From NCBI GenBank assembly GCA_019422905.1, contig JAHZCM010000039.1, forward strand, positions 10,442 to 16,368: a stretch of DNA of 5,927 nucleotides, written 5' to 3'. Made by a program: the position numbers and the translations under genes. Shown piece by piece: positions 1-5,077 of this stretch. Positions within the stretch are counted from its first letter, which is position 1; every line of letters begins with the position of its first letter. Source of the stretch: Oscillospiraceae bacterium. GTDB lineage: Bacteria > Bacillota > Clostridia > Oscillospirales > Acutalibacteraceae. The notes beneath the pieces were generated by a model. That model was not told where the DNA came from. It saw only the letters and a program-made list of their open reading frames with translations, and ran no database searches.

Positions 1-684
1 CGCCTCATTGGCGAAGGATTTGACAACGCGCACGCCGAGCAGGCTGTCCTCCACCTGTGCGTTGATCTCACCGAGCTGCACGCGCTGGCTCAAAAACTGG
101 CGGCGCATTTTCTTATTGAAATACATTGCGGCAGCCAGCATAAAGGGCAGCACCGCAAAGATAATCAGCGTCAGCGGCACGTTCATCGTGCAGAGAATCG
201 CAAAGGAACCAAAAATCTTGATCCCCGCAATGAAAAACTCCTCCGGGCAGTGGTGCGCAAACTCCGTCACATCAAACAGGTCGGACGTGATGCGGGACAT
301 AATCTGCCCCACCTTCGTGTTGTCGAAATACGCGAAGGAGAGCTTTTGAAGATGGGCGAACAGATCGCGGCGCATATCGGTCTCAATCTTCGTCCCCATA
401 ATGTGGCCGATCGAAGCCATGAAGAACGTGGCTCCCACATCGACCAATTTCAAGAACATATAAAGCAGGCCGATACGCAGGATATACTCCAGCGTGATGG
501 CTGCGAGATTGTTGATGCCCATATCCGTCAACTGTTCGACGATCAGCGGCAGCACAAGCTCGCACACCGTTGTCATCGCCGCACAGAACAGATCGAAAAT
601 CAAAATCCATTTGTACTTCACAAAGTACGGCGCAAAGCGGCGGATCAGCCCCTTCTGCCGTTTTTTCTGCTGTTCCTGTTCCAA
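1..684 (-). CDS. ABC transporter (exporter type), N-terminal transmembrane part, truncated by window edge
   Basis: Reading frame open from a TTG at 684 to the window edge, giving 228 residues; the C-terminal part, including the whole ATPase domain, lies outside. The visible protein has a basic N-terminus (MEQEQQKKRQKGLIRRFAPY) and about four hydrophobic segments, near residues 26-48, 66-93, 148-166 and 168-188. It also has the exporter-type coupling region at about 117-140 (AYFDNTKVGQIMSRITSD) and ends in GVRVVKSFANEA, which matches the 'VRVVKAFANE' stretch typical of MsbA/LmrA-like fused permease-ATPases. Such proteins act as homo- or heterodimers in the cytoplasmic membrane and export drugs, lipids or peptides; the substrate cannot be told here. 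The TTG start is chosen because GGAAAGG (695-701) lies 10 nt upstream and the usual short basic N-terminus follows. An in-frame GTG at 735 has no ribosome site. The gene lies 108 nt downstream of the flippase and has its own candidate promoter. Family assignment is firm; function is open. Confidence 0.9.
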   Translation of the reverse strand, partial: MEQEQQKKRQKGLIRRFAPYFVKYKWILIFDLFCAAMTTVCELVLPLIVEQLTDMGINNLAAITLEYILRIGLLYMFLKLVDVGATFFMASIGHIMGTKIETDMRRDLFAHLQKLSFAYFDNTKVGQIMSRITSDLFDVTEFAHHCPEEFFIAGIKIFGSFAILCTMNVPLTLIIFAVLPFMLAAAMYFNKKMRRQFLSQRVQLGEINAQVEDSLLGVRVVKSFANEA

Positions 685-701
685 ACTGAACCAACCTTTC
701 C

Positions 702-729
702 GAGTGCTTCGCGCGTCAAACGCGCACTC
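702..729 (-). other. Stem-loop in the 5' leader of the ABC transporter gene
   Basis: On the minus strand GAGTGC plus GCGT pair with ACGC plus GCACTC. This gives a 10-bp GC-rich stem with a 5-nt bulge on the 3' arm and a 3-nt TTG loop. It sits between the candidate promoter and the GGAAAGG ribosome site, and its 3' edge abuts that site. It is not followed by a T-run on the minus strand, so it is not an obvious terminator. It could modulate mRNA stability or translation; that role is inference. Confidence 0.45.
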
Positions 730-750
730 CCCCACAAATTCATTTTCTAT

Positions 751-779
751 ATTTTACCACGGCGTTTCCGCCTTTACAA
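751..779 (-). promoter_or_regulatory. Candidate sigma-70-type promoter for the ABC transporter gene
   Basis: Minus-strand TTGTAA (774-779, 4/6 match to TTGACA) is separated by exactly 17 nt from TAAAAT (751-756, 5/6 match to TATAAT). It lies in the gap between the flippase stop and the ABC start. The predicted transcript would start near 744, giving a leader of about 60 nt. The spacer contains a small perfect hairpin, GGCG-GAAA-CGCC (761-772). No intrinsic terminator separates the flippase from this point, so read-through from upstream is also possible. Confidence 0.55.
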
Positions 780-792
780 GTGCCGGACCCCG

Positions 793-2394
793 TTACTTGA
801 GGTGTAAAACCGCCGCGATCTTCTCCCCCTTCGGCATATGCAGAATTTCTTCGCGCGTAATCGCCTTCGTAAACACAGCCGCCAGCACGTAAACGAAAAT
901 CGCCAGAAGGATCACGGGAATAATCGCCACTTTCGCGCTGACCCACAGCGTGAGCAGCCAATAGACCGGCAGGGACACGGCCACCATAATCGCCGATGCA
1001 AGCAGCGGGCGGATAGCCATGCCCACCACGCTGGGCACGCCCGGCAGCATCCGGTGCATGGCCATCACGTTCAGCACAATCATCACAAAATAGGAAACGA
1101 GCGTTCCGATTGCCGAACCGTTCACGTTGATTTCCGGTATGCCGCAGAGCAGATAGACAATGACGATGCGCACAACAGTGCCGATCGCCATATTTGCAAC
1201 CGGTACATAAGCCTTGCCAACCGCCTGAATCATGGAATTCGTCGTATAGAGAAGGCTCGCCGTGATGACCGCCGGCGCCATCAGCATCAAAAGCGGCGCC
1301 GTACCGGCCGCGTCCTCCGGCTGATTATACAGCAGAAGCTCGCAGATCGGGTTGGAGAAAACGCAAAGCCCCACCGCCGCCGGAACGGCGACCATAAGCG
1401 TCATGCGCAGCGCCATCGCAGACGTCCTGCGTATGCCCGCTTTATCCTTTTTCGCGATAACGCCGGAAAGCAAAGGCAGCACGGTTGTGGAAATCGGCAC
1501 AATCACCGCATTCGGCAGATCAAAATACTTGCGCGCGTTGCCCAGCCAGCCTTTCATGGCCAGCGCCGTATTCTCCGCAATGCCTGCCGCTCCCTGCAAA
1601 CGGTACATCATAATGCTCGAATCCACAAGATCCAAAAGGCTCAGAAAAGCTGAGCCGACAATAACTGGAACGGCAAACACGCATATGTCGCGCAAAATCT
1701 GCTTCGTGCTGGAAACAGGCGGCTCCTTAACCGCATACCGCGTTTCCCTGCTGTTTCTGAAATAATAGATCAGAATATACAGCACCGCGAAGAACGAACC
1801 GACCGATACGCCGACGATCGCGCCCGCCGCGCCAAGCTCCGGCAAGCCAGTGGTGTTCAGGAAGTACAGCGCCAGCCCGATACCGACGAAGAGCTTGACG
1901 ACAGACTCGAGCACCTGCGATACCGCGGTGGGCGTCATGTTGGAGCGCCCCTGGAAGTAACCGCGCAGACAGGAAGAGAGCGACATAAACAGCACCATCG
2001 GGGCAAGCGCCGCAATCGCATACATGGAGCGCTCCCCCTGCGTCATCAGCACCGAAAGCTGCCGTGAAAAAACAATCATCGCCACGCAGCCAACAAGGCC
2101 GATCGTGGAAAACAGGAGAAAAGAGACGCGGAAAATCTTATCCGCCTGGCGCTTTCTCCCCTGCGCATACGCCATGCTGACCATACGCGAAATCGCTACC
2201 GGCGTACCGGAAGAGGCCAGAACGCTGAAAAAGACAAAAATATCATATGCCGTATAGAAATGGCCCATGCCCTCGCCGCCGAGAAAATTGGACAGCGGAA
2301 CGGAAAAGAAAATATTGATAAACTTGACTACAAACGTTGCGGCCGTCAGGATCACCGTGCTCTTTAAAAAGCTCTGTCCCTTATGCTCCGACAA
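793..2394 (-). CDS. SpoVB/YtgP-type (MurJ-like) polysaccharide or lipid II flippase, MOP superfamily
   Basis: A 533-residue integral membrane protein with many hydrophobic segments, matching the usual 14-helix, 500-550-residue size of the Polysacc_synt/MurJ-like MOP exporters. Diagnostic stretches are the N-terminal FLKSTVILTAATFVVKF, SSGTPVAISR with an arginine at 70, and RGYFQGRSNMTPTAVSQVLE at 144-163. Further ones are the LVDSSIMMYRLQ segment at about 256-267 and NVNGSAIGTLVSY in the C-terminal half. The RGYFQG-MTPTA-SQ block is the hallmark of the Bacillus SpoVB/YtgP/YkvU branch, whose members flip lipid-linked peptidoglycan or polysaccharide precursors across the cytoplasmic membrane in growth or sporulation. 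Which of these roles applies cannot be decided here, so no gene symbol is given. The TTG start is forced: an in-frame TGA lies three codons upstream (2401-2403), there is a GGTGATC ribosome site, and the conserved N-terminus contains no nearby ATG. The gene has its own promoter and follows the terminator of the sugar cassette, so it is probably a separate transcription unit. Confidence 0.93.
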   Translation of the reverse strand: MSEHKGQSFLKSTVILTAATFVVKFINIFFSVPLSNFLGGEGMGHFYTAYDIFVFFSVLASSGTPVAISRMVSMAYAQGRKRQADKIFRVSFLLFSTIGLVGCVAMIVFSRQLSVLMTQGERSMYAIAALAPMVLFMSLSSCLRGYFQGRSNMTPTAVSQVLESVVKLFVGIGLALYFLNTTGLPELGAAGAIVGVSVGSFFAVLYILIYYFRNSRETRYAVKEPPVSSTKQILRDICVFAVPVIVGSAFLSLLDLVDSSIMMYRLQGAAGIAENTALAMKGWLGNARKYFDLPNAVIVPISTTVLPLLSGVIAKKDKAGIRRTSAMALRMTLMVAVPAAVGLCVFSNPICELLLYNQPEDAAGTAPLLMLMAPAVITASLLYTTNSMIQAVGKAYVPVANMAIGTVVRIVIVYLLCGIPEINVNGSAIGTLVSYFVMIVLNVMAMHRMLPGVPSVVGMAIRPLLASAIMVAVSLPVYWLLTLWVSAKVAIIPVILLAIFVYVLAAVFTKAITREEILHMPKGEKIAAVLHLK

Positions 2395-2398
2395 TCTC

Positions 2399-2405
2399 GA
2401 TCACC
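2399..2405 (-). promoter_or_regulatory. Extended ribosome binding site deciding the TTG start of the flippase
   Basis: Minus-strand GGTGATC is fully complementary to the GATCACC portion of the 16S rRNA 3' end. It ends 4 nt before the TTG codon at 2394, where the extended Shine-Dalgarno should place a start. AAGGA lies 2 nt further upstream, so the mRNA reads like the ideal AAGGAGGTGATC with a small insertion. This supports initiation at TTG rather than at a downstream codon. Confidence 0.7.
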
Positions 2406-2422
2406 AATCCTTATTTTCGCTC

Positions 2423-2460
2423 AAGATGATATACTCTTTAAAGGAATAGTATACCATCTT
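2423..2460. repeat. Inverted repeat, 13-bp arms, overlapping the flippase promoter
   Basis: On the plus strand AAGATGATATACT (2423-2435) and AGTATACCATCTT (2448-2460) are reverse complements at 12 of 13 positions, separated by 12 nt. The right arm contains the -10 box of the minus-strand promoter and the left arm lies just downstream of the expected transcription start. The spacer itself holds the 8-bp palindrome CTTTAAAG (2436-2443). The arms are AT-rich and no T-run follows, so a terminator is unlikely. An operator for a dimeric regulator of the flippase gene is the natural reading, but no regulator gene is visible in the window. Confidence 0.6.
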
Positions 2461-2476
2461 TCGCACACTTTCGCAA
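2448..2476 (-). promoter_or_regulatory. Sigma-70-type promoter of the flippase gene
   Basis: Minus-strand TTGCGA (2471-2476, 4/6 to TTGACA) and TATACT (2448-2453, 5/6 to TATAAT) are separated by exactly 17 nt. The expected start is near 2441, about 47 nt before the TTG codon. The -35 box lies 22 nt past the T-run of the upstream terminator, the arrangement expected when a new transcription unit begins. The -10 box is inside the inverted repeat at 2423-2460, so a repressor binding there would block this promoter. Confidence 0.7.
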
Positions 2477-2498
2477 CCGCAGACTCCAAAAACCGTGC

Positions 2499-2538
2499 AA
2501 AAAATGCGGCAAACCGCTGGAATCAGCCGTTCGCCGCA
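2499..2538 (-). terminator. Intrinsic terminator of the isomerase-kinase-aldolase unit
   Basis: On the minus strand TGCGGCGAAC pairs with GTTTGCCGCA (10 bp including one G-U). Inside it, after a G-G mismatch, GCTG pairs with CAGC around an ATTC loop. Six T residues (2499-2504) follow directly, and a second T5 run follows about 7 nt later. The hairpin begins about 80 nt after the isomerase stop codon. The layout is a textbook rho-independent terminator on the minus strand only; no comparable T-run follows it on the plus strand. Confidence 0.8.
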
Positions 2539-2591
2539 AATTTAAGGGGGTCGTATGCAAGTGTTTCGCAAAAATATCCTGTCTTTTCCAT

Positions 2592-2605
2592 CCGCTTTTC
2601 AGCGG
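2592..2605 (-). other. Short GNRA-loop hairpin after the isomerase stop codon
   Basis: Minus-strand CCGCT-GAAA-AGCGG is a 5-bp stem closed by a stable GNRA-type tetraloop, starting 14 nt after the stop codon. No T-run follows, so it is unlikely to terminate transcription itself; a 3' mRNA-stabilising hairpin is possible. It may also be chance. Confidence 0.3.
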
Positions 2606-2619
2606 GTTGCTACCGGATT

Positions 2620-4005
2620 TTACAGGCTATAGGTTCCCTGCTCGGACGCGTCGTCAAACTTCACACCGAGATAACGCGCCGCCTCGCGCAGCACCTTCTT
2701 GTAGTTACCGTATACGCCGCCGACATGGTGGATATACGGACCAAACATCAGCTTTTCTTCCCAGCGCTTCCAGTTGTCCGCCTCAAACCAGACGTACGTA
2801 CCGGTCGTCTCCGGGCCGTCCACAGCCTTGCCCTCGCCGCCGAACAGGTAATATTCGCCGTCGATGTCGTCAAAGCGGGAAATTGTGATTTCGCCCTTTT
2901 TAAGCTCCCAGCGCTCCTGCCCGTCCACAAGGCGCGCCTTGGAAGCCGGGTCCTTCAGCGAATACGGGAACGGACCGCAGTGCCAGAGCAGCTCCGCATT
3001 GTCGTTCTCCGGATGGCGGATCGTCAGGTCGGCGAGGAACTCCGATTCCTCACCCAGCGTGACCGCACGCAGGATCGCCAGCGTGACCGCGCCGTTCAGG
3101 TCGGTCTCACAGGAAATCGGCAGGCCGGCGTCCGCCAGCTCGCCCAGCGTCATGCAGATCGGCACGCCGATGATGGGCGTAGCGCTCCAGCATTCCATTG
3201 CGCCGACGGAGCAGTTGCTTTCCAGCATCAGCTGCTTGGTCGCCATAGTCACCGCAGCACAGCGCAGCACCTTTTCCGGCGCCATCTGCGTGGTATCGAT
3301 TCTGGCGGTGAGATCTGCATAATATGCCTGCAGCTCTTCGCCGTTCTCCTCAATCAGCTTGTCGGTGCGCTTTGCAATCGCCGTGGGCGAAATCGGAATC
3401 GTTGTAATGCCGAATTTCGTTGCCAGCTCCGCCTCATTGGCCATAACGCTCATGAACGGCACCGGGCGGGAACCGAACTTTGCGATGCGCAGCGTTTTGA
3501 TCGTCTTCAGCACGGACACAACGCGGATAAAAGCGTCATAGCCGTTTTTGAAATCGTCGCTCTCGGTCTCGCAGTTCCAGATATAGCTGTACTGCACGCC
3601 AAACCGGCGCATAACTTTGGAACATGCGAACATGCCGCACTGGGTATCGCGGCCGCGGCCCGAATCGGTATTCGGGCGCTCGTCGCGCGCGCCCCACAGA
3701 AGCGTGGGCACCTTCATCTGCACTGCAACACCCGCCGCGCACTGCTCCTCGCCGAAGTCACAATGCGGCGTGAAAAGGGCGTCGATATTCGCCTTGCGGA
3801 ACTTATCGACGACAGCCGGGATTTTATCCGTCTGGTACAGGATACCGTTCTCGCACAGATCGTCGATGTCGATGATCTCCACCTTATCGGGGAGAATCGA
3901 GCGGATAACCGCCATAAACTTATCCTTCTGGCGCTTTGCCTCCTCCATACTGAGGAAGCCTCGCTTGGTGGGCGCAACACCCAGCCTGATTTTTTCCATT
4001 GCCAT
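2620..4005 (-). CDS. L-fucose/L-arabinose isomerase-family sugar isomerase
   Basis: A 461-residue soluble protein of the FucI/AraA-like superfamily, cytoplasmic aldose-ketose isomerases that use a divalent metal (Mn2+ type). Family marks, in order, are the N-terminal MEKIRLGVAPTKRGF, then LLWGARDE with RDTQCGMFACSKVMRRFGV (about 102-137), RIAKFGSRPVPF (173-184), CETDLNGAVT (299-308) and NAELLWHCGPFP (336-347). Likely metal ligands, by analogy with E. coli FucI Glu337/Asp361/His528 and AraA, are E271, E300 or D302, H342 and one of H426/H427. It is shorter than FucI (about 590) and near AraA length (about 500), as usual for the uncharacterised branch of this family. The ATG at 4005 is chosen over an in-frame ATG at 4071 because AAGGAG lies 9 nt upstream of it and family homology starts there. 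It is last in the aldolase-kinase-isomerase order and is followed by a strong terminator. Isomerase activity is well supported; the substrate is not known. Confidence 0.88.
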   Translation of the reverse strand: MAMEKIRLGVAPTKRGFLSMEEAKRQKDKFMAVIRSILPDKVEIIDIDDLCENGILYQTDKIPAVVDKFRKANIDALFTPHCDFGEEQCAAGVAVQMKVPTLLWGARDERPNTDSGRGRDTQCGMFACSKVMRRFGVQYSYIWNCETESDDFKNGYDAFIRVVSVLKTIKTLRIAKFGSRPVPFMSVMANEAELATKFGITTIPISPTAIAKRTDKLIEENGEELQAYYADLTARIDTTQMAPEKVLRCAAVTMATKQLMLESNCSVGAMECWSATPIIGVPICMTLGELADAGLPISCETDLNGAVTLAILRAVTLGEESEFLADLTIRHPENDNAELLWHCGPFPYSLKDPASKARLVDGQERWELKKGEITISRFDDIDGEYYLFGGEGKAVDGPETTGTYVWFEADNWKRWEEKLMFGPYIHHVGGVYGNYKKVLREAARYLGVKFDDASEQGTYSL

Positions 4006-4014
4006 AAAACTAAA

Positions 4015-4020
4015 CTCCTT
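4015..4020 (-). promoter_or_regulatory. Ribosome binding site fixing the isomerase start
   Basis: AAGGAG on the minus strand lies 9 nt before the ATG at 4005 and 15 nt before a second in-frame ATG two codons later. The alternative in-frame ATG at 4071, which would add 22 residues, has no purine-rich site ahead of it. Confidence 0.75.
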
Positions 4021-4025
4021 CCGAT

Positions 4026-4056
4026 GCGCCGTCAGCGCCTTTTTGGCGCTCAGCGC
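4026..4056 (-). other. Intergenic stem-loop between kinase and isomerase genes
   Basis: On the minus strand AGCGCC-AAAAA-GGCGCT forms a 6-bp GC-rich hairpin, extended by GCGC/GCGC below a small internal loop. It ends 5 nt before the isomerase AAGGAG site. It fills much of the 87-nt spacer, which is long for an otherwise tightly packed operon. No T-run follows, so it is not a clear terminator. It may be an mRNA processing or stabilising element that adjusts isomerase level, which is inference. Confidence 0.5.
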
Positions 4057-4092
4057 GTATTTGTAAGCCATAAACCGGAATTACAGCGTGGC

Positions 4093-5064
4093 TTAAAGCT
4101 GCAAGCCTTTTCCATAATAAGCGGTGCGCTGGTCAATCTCTGTATAATCGATCTCACCGGTTGCCATAAACTTCTCTGCGGTGGCGCGATCCGGAATGCC
4201 CGCTCTGCCGCCGATGCGCGTGCACTTGATGCACGCCACAGCCGTAGCCAGCTCAGCGGCGGCCTTCGCCGTCATACCCTCTACCATGCCGACAGCAAAC
4301 GCGCCGTGGAAAACGTCGCCTGCGCCGACCGTATCGGCGACGTGGACGTCATAGGAATCGAGCTGAAAGAAACCGTCCGCACTGTAGCCGATGCATCCAT
4401 GCGGGCCGAGGGTAAACACGACCACCGAAGGACCCATCTCAAAGATTTTTTTGCAATTCTCTTCGTAGTTTTTGTCCTTGAACAGCACGTCATAGACAAA
4501 CTCGGATGCGACAAACGCGTCGACCAGGTCGAGGTTCTCCATCACGACCGAATCATAGCTGTCCGCGTCGATGATGACCTTTGCGCCGGCGGCCTTTGCC
4601 TTGCGCGCCGCATCGAGACAAACCTCGGAGCCGCGCGAAATAAAGAACCACTCGCAGTCCGCCAGAACCGCTTCGTCCAGTGTTCCGGGCGCCGGTGCTG
4701 CAGCCGACCCGCTGCGGTACACGATGCTTCTGCCGTTCGTCTCGCGGTCGCTCAGCACGATGGAGAGCGAAGTCGTCTCGCCCGAACGCACCTGCATGCC
4801 GTGTACATCGATGCCGTGCCGCTCAAAATCCCGGAGGACAAACGTGCCGTAATCGTCGTCGCCAACCGCGCCGAGCATCGCGCACTTTGCGCCGAGCCGC
4901 GCCGCCGCCACCATGCCGGTAGCCACTTTGCCGCCGCCCTGCCAGGAAAGATCGCGCACACCCGTGCCGCCGTTCGGCTTCGGGAATACATCCACATTGA
5001 CCGCCAGATCGACGCAGGGCATGTCATATCCGGCAATCTGATACTTCTTTTTCAATGAATCCAC
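4093..5064 (-). CDS. PfkB-family (ribokinase-like) sugar kinase
   Basis: About 323 residues, the usual PfkB length. Both family signatures are present. The N-terminal glycine-rich block is QGGGKVATGMVAAARLGAK (42-60), followed by GAVGDDDYG. The C-terminal DTVGAGDVFHGAF (244-256) carries the catalytic aspartate at 250 and the anion hole. These enzymes use ATP to phosphorylate a sugar hydroxyl in the cytoplasm. The tail IKCTRIGGRAGIPD (279-292) and the GGG-ATG-AAARLG block resemble, from memory, E. coli sulfofructose kinase YihV, but also other sugar kinases of the subfamily. It starts 13 nt after the aldolase stop, so it is probably co-transcribed and translationally coupled. The start is ambiguous. 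The GTG at 5064 is only 2 nt from GGAAAGGG (5067-5074), whereas a TTG at 5055 (MKKKYQIAGYDM) is 11 nt from it and may be the real start. The expected product is a ketose phosphate, made from the isomerase product and passed to the aldolase. Confidence 0.92.
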   Translation of the reverse strand: MDSLKKKYQIAGYDMPCVDLAVNVDVFPKPNGGTGVRDLSWQGGGKVATGMVAAARLGAKCAMLGAVGDDDYGTFVLRDFERHGIDVHGMQVRSGETTSLSIVLSDRETNGRSIVYRSGSAAAPAPGTLDEAVLADCEWFFISRGSEVCLDAARKAKAAGAKVIIDADSYDSVVMENLDLVDAFVASEFVYDVLFKDKNYEENCKKIFEMGPSVVVFTLGPHGCIGYSADGFFQLDSYDVHVADTVGAGDVFHGAFAVGMVEGMTAKAAAELATAVACIKCTRIGGRAGIPDRATAEKFMATGEIDYTEIDQRTAYYGKGLQL

Positions 5065-5077
5065 ATCCCTTTCCGTT

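Noticed and set aside
757..773. GGCG-GAAA-CGCC hairpin after the flippase stop as a terminator
   Set aside because: The stem is only 4 bp and no T-run follows on either strand; it lies in the spacer of a candidate promoter.
250..892. Plus- and minus-strand open frames of 103-185 codons over the ABC gene and the promoter gap
   Set aside because: The real minus-strand ABC frame is open to the window edge and shows family motifs; the others are shadows with no motif or ribosome site.
838..1653. Plus-strand open frame of 271 codons opposite the flippase gene
   Set aside because: It is also codon-aligned antisense, with an Arg/His/Asn-rich low-complexity translation and no domain; the minus-strand protein is a clear membrane transporter.
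2423..2460. The inverted repeat as an intrinsic terminator
   Set aside because: The arms are AT-rich, no T-run follows on either strand, and a strong terminator already lies upstream at 2499-2538.
1..3440. Shared 12-mer gccaatgaggcg in the ABC gene (minus strand near 1-12) and the isomerase (near 3430-3441) as a repeat
   Set aside because: Both copies encode Ala-Asn-Glu-Ala within unrelated family motifs with shared codon preference; coincidence is enough.
4006..4071. 22-residue N-terminal extension of the isomerase from an ATG at 4071
   Set aside because: No ribosome site precedes 4071, while AAGGAG stands 9 nt before the ATG at 4005 where family similarity begins. Kept only as a possible regulatory oddity.
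2383..5058. Plus-strand open frame of 891 codons across the isomerase and kinase genes
   Set aside because: It is the codon-aligned antisense of two well-supported genes. Its translation is rich in Arg, His and Ala without any recognisable domain, it has no ribosome site, and it runs through the minus-strand promoter and terminator. Codon bias explains it.
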